NCBI GenBank assembly: GCA_029959085.1
Contig: JARWIR010000002.1
Span: 62,860,154-62,924,153, forward strand
Reading direction: 5' to 3'
From: Nemophila menziesii
Taxonomy: Eukaryota > Streptophyta > Magnoliopsida > Boraginales > Hydrophyllaceae
DNA length: 64,000 nucleotides
This document shows positions 46,674 through 59,499 of this stretch, one piece after another. The position numbers and the translations under genes are program-made. A model generated the notes under the pieces. That model ran no database searches. It saw only the letters and a program-made list of their open reading frames with translations, and had not been told where the DNA came from. Position 1 is the first letter of the stretch. Each line of letters opens with the position of its first letter.

Positions 46674-46740
46674 CACATACATACATATATATCGATGATT
46701 TGTTATCGAAGACTAATTATAAGAATGTTTGTCTAGTCTA
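45466..46740. repeat. Local 0.5-kb direct duplication around filler DNA
   Basis: 45466-45950 and 46239-46740 are two copies of a sequence that occurs once in duplication copy 1 (about 9405-9890). Both include cactctgaaat, gttagattatatgtggg, attcttaataataaaat and a TA microsatellite, and end with aagaatgtttgtct. Between them is ~290 bp found nowhere else in the window. Confidence 0.85.
45951..46238 (-). pseudogene. Filler DNA resembling a captured exon-intron-exon fragment
   Basis: Less AT-rich than its surroundings. On the minus strand: acceptor TTTTTTTCAG, a 111-nt exon-like stretch (46182-46072) open in one frame with KTRVERGRGGIPEFGICYTR, a donor GTAAGT (46071-46066), a 65-nt AT-rich intron-like stretch, acceptor GAAACAG, then GEELIPGGNLVIRDEAT (from 46006). 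The two exon-like frames do not join in phase, so it is decayed or misread. Source gene not recognised. Confidence 0.4.
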
Positions 46741-46869
46741 GTGAGAATTGATGGGTTGTAAATATATGATTTATTGATAAATGTGTGTCTATTGTTTCGG
46801 GAGTCCGGGAAGAAAACTTGGTGGGTACCAGGGTAGGAACGGAAATGGAGAATTTTTTTTTATATACAC

Positions 46870-46870
46870 G

Positions 46871-46936
<66 letters not shown>
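46870..46936. repeat. TA dinucleotide microsatellite (copy 2)
   Basis: Long TA run, paralogous to 10012-10082. Other TA tracts nearby are 45344-45376, 45867-45904, 46617-46672 and 47127-47150. Confidence 0.95.
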
Positions 46937-46939
<3 letters not shown>

Positions 46940-47125
46940 GTGTGTGAGAGTAAAGATAGATGTAAAGCAGCATTATACCTCATATATTTTAATAACATTG
47001 TCTGATGAATAAACAAGAAAAAAAAAATGTAAAGAGATAAACCAATTCATTGAATAATGAAAACACCATAATGTAGGCGATAAAGGGTGAAATAAAGTAT
47101 TAATTTCTCTATAACAATGCGTGTG

Positions 47126-47156
<31 letters not shown>

Positions 47157-49697
47157 ATATGACTGTAGATATTATTATTGTTTTTGTTTTTTATCAAAAT
47201 TTGATGATGATGAAGAAAGAGTAGACTATTACTGTAATTTTGTAAATGTTGAGCATGACCTAATTATCAAAGTTTCTGTTGACCGTTTGTTGATATGTTG
47301 AACCAACATTCTTAATTTGAATGACACAAATTTGTCATAATAAGATATTTATCTGTTACAAAGTCGGTATTTTACTCGTCCTCCTCGATATCATATTTTA
47401 TCCTAAAGGATAATAAAGGATGTCTACCCGTGGATTCCATGATCTTGTTTTATATTTAAGAGGAGAAAGATATCCTTTGACCACACTCGATTAACGTTAG
47501 TATAATCTACATAATTCCTACATGCTCAATGAGTATGGAGTTAGTGATTCATCATGGATACTGGGCATGGCTTTTAATAATCGGGTCACCTATTGTCGGA
47601 TGACAATTTTATTTTCATCCAAGAAGTTCCCATTATATTGAATGAAGGGTTTGACATCTAGATCTACTATAAATAGTGTTAGCTAATCCTTTGGAGTGTG
47701 TACACAATGTTTAGATAAGAATCGCGAACGAAAATCAGGAAACAACTGTTATGGAAGCTTGTAGACTAATTTCAGACACTCGTATTGACTCACCTAATAT
47801 TATGTCATATTTTTGTAAAGATTTTGGGACCTCTCCAACGCGACTAGACTAGGTGAAATTTTATTCTATATTTGACTTAATTTACTCATTGAGGAAGCCC
47901 TTGTAATACAAGGATGAGTAAGTAAGGGTTATAAGATTTCTAGTTTTTTTGTATTGGAATTTATGTTTAGATCATTTTAGGTATGAGTGACTAGCCCATC
48001 CTAACCTGCTAAGTTTTTTAAAATGTGGTATATATAAATATATTGACAACATATCCAGAATAACTAATCATATAATAAAAAAAGTATATATAAAAAATTA
48101 GAATTTCAATTACTATTTTAAATTAAATATATGAATATATATTAATAAGTAATATAAAAAAAATTGGAGTATATGATCAAATAAAATTATTTTTTTCATT
48201 TTCACATATTAAGTGAGTATAGGCTCTTATTCTCCAAAATATTCACCAAAAGCACATAAAATAATTAGAAAAGTTTTTAAAAATAATAAATCGTATTAAA
48301 TGAACCAGTGTTAATAACAATGTTTATAATATTTCCTTCATACATAAAAATCTCTTATGGATAGTTTGTCTAATGGTTAGACTACTCCGAGCCTAAAGCG
48401 GCTCTCATATGTATATCATTAGAATCTCTTTCAACCCCTATCTCCCCTCCTAGGTGGCTTTCTTATTTTACTATTTTCAACCTCTCTAAATTTTTTAAAC
48501 AATCTCCTCGTCTCCTTTAACATTCTCTTTTCTAAATCTGTTACATTCATCATATTTTATAAACGTGTAATTATGAATTTTTAATCTAGATCCAGTATAT
48601 ACTGAAAAAGTATAATTAGTGTGATTTGGTATTTTAATCGCATCTCATCTCAGATCGATATTCATGACATTTCAAGTAAGTATTTGCAGATATGAGTTTC
48701 TTCTATTGAGTGAAATCCGAGCTTTTTTCTAAGCTCGATCATGAATTTAGGACAAGAATCAGAAACTGACATGCATAGTTCATTGGCACTACCATTATAT
48801 TTTCTCAAGTTATGAATTATAGTGAGTCCAGCTTCGCTATTATCTTAACAAGGTTTTGAATTTTGGGTTATCAAAAAAGCCATCTTTGTTTTATGTTTTC
48901 TTCGTTTGCATTTTGCAGTGCCATATTTATAAAAATATATATGTAACTTTTATGTCATTGTTTAGTAGTTATTGGTTGGGATATTTAAACATATTTCATG
49001 TGGAACATTATTAAATGAATGTTTTAAATATGCTACAATAATTATGTCTCTCACTTCTCCTATATACTGTATCAGCTTAAATATGAGTATGATCTAGTAA
49101 CGAGGTAGACCTGAGGCTTTAATTTAAATTCCATATCAAGACCATTTGTAACTATTATTTACTCACTAGTAGGAGCATGGTATCTCCGTGCAAGTGTATG
49201 CATTTAAAACATAATAAAATGAGTAGAAAAATTGTTTTCTAATTGATTAGAAAAGTTATTTCCTATTTTTGTTAGGTTTTGATGAATCATTATGTTAATA
49301 TAAAGGTGAAAATAGTTGGGAATCAAGTAAGAAATACGAAAATAGAAGACTATAATGAAAACAATTAACAAGATCACGATAACACAAACGCAATAGTGGA
49401 AGATATAGAGGACAAAATGAGCTCATAATGTTCTATTCCAACTAAGATCTTTAATCCAGAAATTTATAGTCAATGAGAGTAAGGATTTCAACACTTGATG
49501 GGATTCAAAATACACCTTAAACCCTCTCACAAATGATTAGAGGCAACTACAAAGCAACTAATTACAGATAAACATTTGCTGATGTTCAATTTAAGGAGAA
49601 AACTTAGCAAAGTTAAATGATTACTAAGTATTTATATAAGTTGTTAAAGTAGAAGGAGAATGTTTGGACTGCTAGAACTTAGGTCAAACAATTTTGA

Positions 49698-52042
49698 GTT
49701 GGAGGTAAAAAAAATTCTTTCATACTACAATGATACAGACATATAGAAGAAATAAGGTATTAAGGCTTAAGGAGTAAAATTGTATGTTGCAAGACCAAAA
49801 TGATGTTTAAATGATACTAAAGGGGTTCTCTATAACAAACATAATCACCGGTGTTGTTATTAGGTATCTGAACGTTACACATGCAATGTCAAAAAGAAAA
49901 GTAATGATTTGTTAAATTGTGAACCAGAATCTAAAGATGTGAAAACATCGGTTTTTTTAAATTTTTTGATGCTAGGCTCAAGGTATTATGGATTTCATGG
50001 TATTTTAATTTAAAAGTATTTTATGTATTTGCTAAGGTTGAGGGTATTTATATTTTTAATAAGACTTTTTTGATGGTCTTCAAACACACTCTTATTACAT
50101 TCATCCCAAAATGGAGTCTAAGCAAACCTTGGTGGATTTTCTATCAATTGTGAGTGCAAAATTTTCATATCATATTTTTTCGAAGATAATAGGCACTCAC
50201 ACTACAAGGCTTCATTAAATATATTATTGCGCCCATAAACTAAAGTCTCATGAAATAGATAATGATGCAATCCAACATTAACATTAATCAGTATATCTAT
50301 AGGTTCTTGAGGAAGAAATTGAAATCATATAAGCTCTATGTACAATGAAACTTAATTTGGAATAGGCTTCTAAACACGTAATATATGATTTTATCTTTCT
50401 TTTCCTTATAAAACATGGATTCACATTGAAAATGAACTGCATGGATGAGGAATTATATCATAGTTTTCTTATTTCACGTTAATTTCAATTTTGAATTATT
50501 GGAACCATTTCAACTAATTCATGTGTTACTCTTGTGTGATCCTTTCGTTTCATGTCTTCCTTCTTATGTGGGAACTATTTGGACTAATTAATTTAAAATA
50601 CTAAGGAGGATATCTCAAAAACCTCGATATCATATGGGAACGTCTGACATTTTCCCACCTAATCTTTTCTACGATTCAATTTTTTTTTTCTATTAACCAA
50701 TGTAATATATTGGGGTTTAAGAAAGTTATTTCCATTTTAGTAATTTATTAAGAAAAAAGGCTAGTTCTAAAATTTAAAAAAAATTAATCATAGGTATTCC
50801 CTCGAATTTACTTAGACAAACTATTAAATCTTTCTATGTGAAAAAACAATATCAAGGGAGAAGTATCTGGGGTTTCATATCGACCAAAAATATCAAATAA
50901 ATCCACACATAAACGACTATAATATATGTTCTTAATATGACTAATGGCTAAAACAAAAATATACTCACTTATATAGGTAAGGAGATATAGATCAAATTGG
51001 TGTATACTAAACTATTAAATGAAATCTTATTATTTCCAAAGAAAATTTATAAGTCCATGGAATTGATGGTGAATACAAAAATTAGTTGGATCAAACAAAA
51101 AGAAATGTATAATTTTTTGGTTCGAGGTACGATATAATTTGGACATTTTAGCAGTATACAAAATAGATTCTCTATATGCTATATTTTTTTTAATATGAAA
51201 GTTGTATCACTGAATATTATTTTAAAAACAAATATGTAATTTTTTTTTATATTCCAAAATATACCACAACTGTATGACTCCCTTTAGTGGCTAGTTCTAA
51301 CAAAAATAAAACATGGATGGATAATATCTAATCTGATTTATGCGATTAGTTAGATTAAATTCAGTGTAAATAATGATGTTAAATTAGAGGATTGGTTGTT
51401 TCAGGGTACAATTAGTTAGGTAATCTAGTTGTGATGGGTAATAATTAAATATATTGCTACACCTACTCACATATTACTGTAATTTGATGAGGCTAGAGAT
51501 AAAAGACAAAGGTCTAAGTTTTTTCTGTTGTGTGTTGGGATTAGCAATTACTCAAAGGTGTGTGGCTTTACCAATTGAGAATGATGTCGATATACTTGGT
51601 AAGAAATTTATATGGTCTTTTTTTCAAAAGATAAGGAGTCATAGAGAAATTTTGTGAAATATATGGATTTGTGCAATATTTTGAAAAGAGAAAGAATACT
51701 AAATATGAGTAGCTAATTAATGGTGCATGTAAGAAAGAATATGGAAGGATTAGATGTGAAGAATGATCAGGCGATATTACTATTGAGTTGAACAACGATA
51801 GAATACTGGTATGATCAATATGACAAAATATACAAAAAAAAATTGTTTGTTAATTAGTATAGGTCGGCAACTAAGAAGAAATAAAAAAGGGAGTACTCAC
51901 AAATCGTTGAATAGTTTGTTAACTGGGATTTGGTGTCCATAGTTTCGGAGCGATACAGTTTTAGCAAATTAAATTTTATTTGATTTTAATTAAACTAGTA
52001 GATGATATTGTATCAATAATAAAAAATTATAATATTTAATTA
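49698..52042. other. 2.35-kb segment present only in copy 2
   Basis: Inserted, relative to copy 1, between caattttga and aaattgcat (14650-14660). No target duplication, LTR or inverted termini were found. Mostly AT-rich; one plus-strand frame of 67 residues (51454-51657) and a minus frame of 75 (51568-51795) overlap and have no family resemblance. It is either an insertion without clear ends or ancestral DNA deleted from copy 1. Confidence 0.75.
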
Positions 52043-53509
52043 AAAATAAAATTGCATAATTATCTTTCTAGCATTTTATTAATGTCAAATAATCAATATG
52101 TAAAAAACTAATTATTAATGTCAATAATGAGAAGTTTGTTACCTTTATGAAGTTATTTTTATAATAAGGGAGAGTACTACAAAGTTTAAAATATGTTGGA
52201 GTGAAGAATAACAAATCAAAAAAACTAAAATAAATTAGAAAACCTAAAGATAAATATCAAATATCCAAATTATATTTTAATTTAATTTTTTAAACTAGCG
52301 TATGTGGCACGTGCATTGACTAATAATCAATAGTGAATTTTTGTCTTTTTTCTATATATGGGGAAAAAGTGTAAAGAGGAATTCCTAAATGGGAAAATTT
52401 GAAAAATAGGTGCTCTACTGGAAAAATTAAAATATATTGGACCTCCGTGATAGTTTACCTTTTCACCTCTTGACTGCACAGTATTGTATTGTAAGCATAA
52501 TCAATAAATGAACATTCATAACCTTAATGTGTGAGTGTTCTATAAGATGCCTGATTTTCAATGACAACTTTTTGTGCTAGGTAGTCCTTCTGCTGAGTTA
52601 TACGTAAGCCTATAAGTAGTTTTGAGATCATATGAAAGTTAAACGTGGATTTATTTTTATTTCTTACTTCCTAGATTACTCTATTAGGTTTTTTTTAACT
52701 ATGTCCTTATACGCTACTTAGATGTTAATTTTTAATTGTCCACCAAGGTATTCAGCATATGTCAAATGTATTATCCGTGTTATCTCATAAATCTACATGC
52801 ACATTAAAAATCTACAAAAATTATATTAATATCAGTTAGTATGAGATAAAATGCATGAGCATGTTGTCCATGTGTGAAACTATAATCACTTAGATAAAAA
52901 TTTTAAGGTTAAACCTCACATCCTCCTTATAGTTAATAACATAATACATAATTTAAAATTTATCTTACAATTTTTCTCTAACCAATGGAAGTCTTTCACT
53001 ACAAGGGATAATCAAAATAACCTAACCATATTTTTTCTTAGGGCATAACTTAGATTTTACCTCATCATTTTTTTCTTTAAATTATCGTAAGTTATTATAA
53101 GGTTTTTCTTTACTATTATTTAAGAAGGTAAAAACCATTATAAGCAAATGGGCTTAACTTTATAAGTTTTCTTTTGAGGAAAAAGGTTATCTAATAATGT
53201 TTCATAGTTAGTTATTATCCTAGGCGTTTTTTTAGAATTGCATGGTCGTTAGGTACTAATTCTAATTTAAGAAATCGTATATTGTAAATATACTTAAGCA
53301 TCGTAAATCAAATTTAAATTTTTCTGATTTTGGATGCAACAAAATTAGCAAATTTGAAATAAAAACTATCAATTAAATTTAGAATCAAATATAAACTAGT
53401 ATAATTAAATATGCGAACCTAACTACAAAAACAAAACATAGAAAAACTAAATAACTTGCTAAGATGGTCTCTTGTCTCTTGCCACAACGCTAAATTGATA
53501 GTTCATAGC

Positions 53510-56500
53510 AAGCTCTATTTCTTTTGAAATAAATGTCAATGTAGATTTATTACTTGAAACTTATAAATTTATATTTATATTTATCTTTAACACTTGCATG
53601 GTGCCAAGGGCTGATCCATAAAATATTGGGGTACCCTTAAATTATGTGTGTTCAGTTACTATATTAGTCTAGGGGATTTTGATTAATGTGTGAGGTTAAT
53701 TAGAGAGTAGTTTCTTATTAGTTAGTGCAAATCGAGAAAATTTATTGATTGTGTAATACCTAAATGTTAATATAGAAAGAAAACATTATATTACTTATAT
53801 GTGTGTATAAGATGGATCATTCATAGTTAGGTGATGGTATACATGTGGTACTCGTTAATCATTCTCCTGCTCAAATTTTTTTGTTCAAATTATCTCATGT
53901 ATGTTTAATCACAAAATTTGTAGAATTTTAAGAGACTTGATCATTTGATATATATCCATGGTATAATGTGTATATGCTTAAACTCATCAAAACCCTATGA
54001 TATGGACCTTAAATTGTCTAATTAACTTTACTACGATTGGTTTCTTTTTAAGATTTTTTAATTTATGGTTCCAAAGAAGATGTGTATGAAATCATGTGAT
54101 CAATTCAATAAAAATAATTTAAGTAATCTAAAGTTTCAATTGAATATTCTAAAGGTCTTAAAATCATCCTAAATTGTCAACCTAAATAGTGAACTCTTTT
54201 TATTTATCCTTGTGATGGAAGTAAAAACCTAAGAAAGGTAATTTTCTAGTTTTTTATGTTCTATTTTCCCTTTAAATAATAAAGGAGAAAAATATTGACT
54301 AAGGGATAATTAGAAGTTAATTCATATATTTAAAAAATACTAAACTAATTATTCAAATCTAGTGTCTTTCTCTTCCCCCTCCTAAGTCTCGTAACTATCA
54401 TGGACTCTTCTTGAACTTTAACTCTTCTATTCAAGGCCAACTTTTGAGATTCAAATTTAGTACTTGGGTCCCTAATACTCGTCCATATTTATTCTTGTAA
54501 TTTTAAGTAAAGGTATATTTTCAATTCCTCTATTAGTAGTTTCTACAAATAGTAACTTTTTTAATTGCATGTGTGTTTATGATTGTATTCAGACAGTATC
54601 CTACATTAATCATATATACTTCTATAAAAATTTATTTCAAGTCCTTACACGTGGTTTCTCCCATTAGCATTAATAGATGGCTCAATATATTTCTTTGCTT
54701 ATTGTCTCATGTATTTTCGAATTTGAATGTTGTATATCCTTTGGCGCTCTCAAGCTAGTTCTCTTTGTTTGTCTAAATATTTGTTATTCATATTATTTCT
54801 ACCAAGACTGTCATATCGATTAGTTTTTGTAACTATATAAATATGTAATTCTTTCTACAAAATATTCTACTTCCTACTATGTCCATATGATCCCACAAGT
54901 CTTTCTTTTTTATTAAAACATGTCTCAAACAAAAGACCCAGTTGGAAGTATTTATTTAATAGCTAAAAACAAAAGTACGTCATATGATTAATTAGGTTTT
55001 TCTTTAAGAATTACATATATGGTGCTTCCCTTGAAAGTACTTCAAAAACTCTAAAACACTTCTAAACAGACACATGGATTCTTTAGCATGCATATTTTCA
55101 ACAAAATGTCATCATAATACAATATATAACTGAATTAAATTAACAAAAAAAATTAAAAAAATGTCAAAAAGGTATTTTTTTTCTACAAAATTATTATATA
55201 AATCAATCAATAATAATCAATAATTCCTATTTTTTATTAGAATAGAAGATTACAGTGTCTGCTATACAAAACTACATTAAAGAACACTAAGATAATTCAA
55301 AATAATGATGGTTGATGTGTTTCTCAATTTATTTTGATTAGTGGCCACTTAGCATGAAATATCACCTTAGACAAGAAGAATATATATTCCTAAACAATAA
55401 AAATAGAACTGAAATAAAATTATCATAGTGTACCATAATTTCTTAATGAATTGTATGGTCAAATGAAGCAGAGATTCGAATCGTAAAAGATAGACTTTAA
55501 CCAATTCATATGACATAATAATTTCAATACATGAATTTATCATGAACATATTTTTTTTATTTTTTTTAAAATCATTTGTTGGTGCGTGATTAAAGTGTGA
55601 ATATTTTATGGAATATTTTATATTATGATGATCTATATTAAGAAGGACTATTTTCTCTAAACATGAATAAGTATAACTGTCACTAATTGATAAAGGTAGA
55701 ATAACCAACTCATAATATTTATATGATTGATCAACCTTTCATCACAAGTCAACCTAAGAAATGGTCATACCAGTCTTGTATGGTCGTATCTAATAGTAAT
55801 TTTTATTAATAGTATTGCCGGGTCTAGTTGTATCATACATGTCCTACGGATTTGTTCCTGTAAAGTTGTGGAAATTTAAAAGTAATAACCTAATTTAGGC
55901 TAGGTTTGATTAGGTTTCTGTTTGATCCATTTTTTTCCTAACATATTATGATTGATTTAGGTTTAGGTCTAGTTTAAGTTTTGTCAATTTTCTTGATTTT
56001 AACAATTTCTCTCCTTTGGTTTACTTATATAAGTGAGTATGATATTAAAAATAGTTTATAGTAATTTACTTTAGTTATTAAAGCATTTATTTTCAAAACA
56101 AAAAGATATTACAAACTAAACTAGACTAATCTTGAAAATTTATAACATATTAAACTAAACTACTTTAACTTATTATAATATGATGAATAAAATTATTACT
56201 AAGTTATTATAGATTTATTTAACTGAACTATATAAATTATTATTAACTATATTATTACAAATGCAAAATAGACAAAATAATTATTACAAATTTGTGGTTC
56301 TGCTATGGGATTTAGGCCGTCTACATACCTTTATATAGGTTATTTTAAAAACACACTATAAACATATAATAGTTCTCCACAAAGAAAATAGTTAGTAAGT
56401 TGTAAAATATAATTTTAATCTTATTTTACCCGCTTACAACTGAGGTCAGTGTTGAGGGTTCCATATAATCTTAACTTGATAGATTTAAGAACACGTCGTC

Positions 56501-57100
56501 ATTAGAGTCCAACTGAATCAAATTTTATTGGGTATCCGGGTTAAGCATGGTCTTGCAATTTAACCAATCTATCCAATGTGGTCTGATAATGCTAGCTCTG
56601 GCTGGTTTTCTTTCCTTCATAAATGTAATTTTCTATGGATCGAAATACATCTTCCTGGAAAAAATCATGAGTAATGTGTTATAGAACATAAATAGATTCA
56701 TACAAGTGTGTGTTGGGGATACGGGAGAGTGTGGAATGGGTGGTTGGTCGGGGGACATTTATCTATCATTTCTACATAATATTTGTATGCAATTTTTGTA
56801 AAATTGAGCTGATTAACAATAAAGATGCTCTATGTAAGCTTTTATATCAGCATTTACAAACCTTTCGATGAATGAAAATTTATAGTGAGGATTCATATCA
56901 GTTAGCATAATACCATGTTCTAATGTACCAGAAACCTCATCCATTTGGATATTTGTCAAGACAAAGATTACTACGCAAATATACGTACCTAAAAATAAAG
57001 TAGTGCTAATGCCTTAAATATAAAAAAAGTCACAAGATCATTCAAAATGTCCTAATCCTCGAGGATCAAGAAGTTACCACGAAATTGTTCATTATTAATA
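53510..57100. other. Unique AT-rich intergenic DNA right of the duplication
   Basis: Right flank of copy 2, starting with aagctctatttc. No gene or element was recognised. The minus-strand frame at 55367-55708 is AT-driven. 56445-56600 is less AT-rich than its surroundings but unidentified. Confidence 0.5.
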
Positions 57101-57149
57101 ATATTTAATATATCCTTATGCTAGTACGCTTGTTTTGCATTACATAGAT

Positions 57150-57265
57150 GAAATGAGGCTTCTTCTGCCCAAAAAGAAGAGTATCAGGCCGTCTTCATAG
57201 AGGCATTATTCCAAATACACAAACCTTTGACTACCAAATTGTTTATACAGATCAATATGCACAAC
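57150..57265 (+). pseudogene. Possible copia RNase H remnant
   Basis: One plus-strand frame reads ASSAQKEEYQA, then IHKPLTTKLFIQ, which resembles the copia RNase H block SSAEAEYxA ... LHIPLTTxPxxxCDN. It is short, the following CDN is lost and a stop comes soon after. This is a weak call resting on two short motifs in the right order and spacing. Confidence 0.35.
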
Positions 57266-58329
57266 AAGAGATAAAACTCAATATTGAAAGTGTAGAGCTT
57301 ACTTAATTTTAGTAATAAATAAAAAATTTCCATCAAATAGATAATAAGATTTTTAAATAGTGCATAAATTGAAACTTAATGGGTTCAAAATAAAAAATTC
57401 ATACAATATTAAAACATCTAAAATTGTTTAACTTTAATTTAGAACACAAAAATAGTGATTTTGGATGGATTTCAAATCCATTAGGCTCCAAAGACCAAAC
57501 ACACTCAAAACATATATTTTAGCGAAAACCCATTCAAACAATATTTTTAGGTTTTAGATTGATCCATAGTTTATTATCATACAAAACTCTATATTCTTAT
57601 GATAAGTAGCTCATTTTGGAATTTGAATTTGAGATTAAAAATTTAACCCCAACAATAAACTCATGTATAATTATGCAGATGCATGAATGTTGGAGAGGAT
57701 AAATCTTGAATTTTCCAGCACTAGATTGTCTTTCTCTACCAACCAGTAATTGCATGCTCTAGTCACCTATCAATTAACATGATTAATTTTCGAGTTTTGA
57801 AATTTTTTTCATCCATCTCCAAACATTGCTTGCGTACAACTCTAAATATTGAGATATGCTGCAGATCTCAGGGCCAAAAGAACAACCCAAATTTCTCCTT
57901 GAGCACTGTTAACCTTAACCCTTTTTGTAATTTTATGTTTAACCTCTCGCTTATCGTTGATAACAATTGAAGTCATACTAGCTTTCCTATTAGCCACAAT
58001 AGGGTTCTCTTCAGATCTTGAGTCGTCCTCTCAAAATAATGATTTCATTAGAATTTTTGTTTTGTTATTTATTTCTCAAACGTATATCAAGTTAATGTAA
58101 TTGAAGTCGTACTAGCTTTAGAAATGCATTTATCTACCAATCCCTTTATGTTGTATATTAAACATCAAGTTAATTATACACGTTAAAATCATAGGTGGAT
58201 TCAACGTATATCTACAAAATTGACCAATAAGTGAACAATATACCATTGGTTGAGTGTTCGAGGGTAGACTTGGATGTTGAGCACGATTATTTAGAAGGGG
58301 TAACATTAAATTCCAACTCTTGATTTTCC

Positions 58330-58770
58330 AAACCCTGACGATATAATAGTGGTTTAGATATACAATTATCAACATGTACCTTTAATTCATAGTTAAAACT
58401 ACATGTTTGAAGCAGTGTCAACAATTATACACATAATCGATTAAAGGATTAAATAGTATACCACTGGTGTCGTGATAATATAACTCTAGATATAAAACTA
58501 TCATTATGCACCTATAATTTGTAGTTAATAGTTTATGTTAGAATTATACTCTGTCAACAATTTGAGACATAATGGATGAAATTGAAATAAAGAGAATACA
58601 ATTGGCAACCTGTTTGAGAGAATATGAGAAACATGAAATCCCGTTTCTTGATTCTCTATGCTCTGTTGGTATAATAGATATCTAAATATAAAATTATCAG
58701 CATGTAACTTTAAATTGTAGTTAGACATACATGTTAGAATCGTTTGTAGATTCAATACATCTTTAGGCAA
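58330..58770. repeat. Three degenerate copies of a ~100-bp sequence
   Basis: Each contains tagatat followed by aaaattatca(a/g)catgtacct-like, ttagttaa/agac, and catgttagaat-like words, at about 58338-58435, 58478-58560 and 58672-58765. A fourth faint match may lie around 58150-58220. Spacing is irregular. Confidence 0.5.
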
Positions 58771-59049
58771 CAAATAAATAAATTAGATAGTGAAATTAAC
58801 TTTGAGGATCTTTAAGAACCTGAAGTGCATTTTTTGCAAAATACAGGACCCTATAGTACAATTAACTACAAGTTTAGTATATATGTAAAATTTTACTATA
58901 TGTCCTTATATATCAGTTAGTTTTTTCATATGCTAAGGACCTTAGGTGTTATTTTCACAAATTATAGGATCATTTGATGCAATTAACTCAACATATATGT
59001 TTTTTCTCACAAACTATTTGTGTTACCATGGCTTGAAATCATGGGTTAT

Positions 59050-59499
59050 AATTCTCTTTTCAAAAGATCCCTTCTTTACTCTATTTTATCATATATTTTA
59101 GTCATTCCATTATTTATTTGTAATATCATATATATATATATATATATATATGTACATATATATAGTGTCTCAAATTAGATCTATATACCTGTATTTTTAA
59201 AGAGTTGCAAGGGGTAGATTCCAAAGATTAAAGCTTAATACACCTAAGAAAACAAAGGGACAATTAGTGCAATTTACACTAATCAAGATAATCTTACACT
59301 TTTTGTGTAGGGGTAGATTCTAAACATTAATTCTTAGTACACCTTTAAAAATAGAGGGACAAATGGTAAAATTTACACTAATCAGGACAATCTTACGGTT
59401 CTGGTTCGTCTCTTTTCAAAAGATCCTTTCTTTACTCTATCATATGTGTTAGTTATTTCATTATTAATTTGCAATATCATATAACGTGATTCATATTAG
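59050..59499. repeat. Short partial duplications leading into the tandem array
   Basis: tcttttcaaaagatcc, ctatataccttg/ctgta, aaagagt(a/t)gcaa and ggtagattc with acattaat...ttaatacacc occur at about 59054-59260 and again at 59400-59590, with a partial third around 59305-59350. A TA tract lies at 59130-59152. Confidence 0.7.

Larger units (their letters stand above)
17657..53509. repeat. Segmental duplication copy 2 (35.9 kb with insertions)
   Basis: Direct tandem copy of 4540-16139. The left border is inside a copia gag at a short shared stretch (aaaaa, caacaaacaac). Interruptions relative to copy 1 are: CACTA at 20257-26629 replacing 657 bp, an Athila-like element at 27575-44722, a local 0.5-kb duplication with filler at 45466-46740, loss of 1.74 kb at 48693/48694, and an extra 2.35 kb at 49698-52042. 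The right border is the point where copy 1 meets the copia LTR. Confidence 0.92.

Noticed and set aside
51454..51795. Opposed small frames in the copy 2-only segment
   Set aside because: Short, overlapping on opposite strands, without family resemblance.
55461..55515. Minus-strand tRNA-like sequence with gattcgaatc B box and attggttaaag A box
   Set aside because: The boxes are only ~14 bases apart, there is no anticodon arm and no acceptor stem.
55367..55708. 113-residue minus-strand frame
   Set aside because: AT-driven composition, no motif, no splice or promoter context.
56445..56600. Possible 5S rRNA-like words (gggttaagcatggtcttgc)
   Set aside because: Only one short region resembles 5S rRNA; the rest of the gene cannot be aligned.
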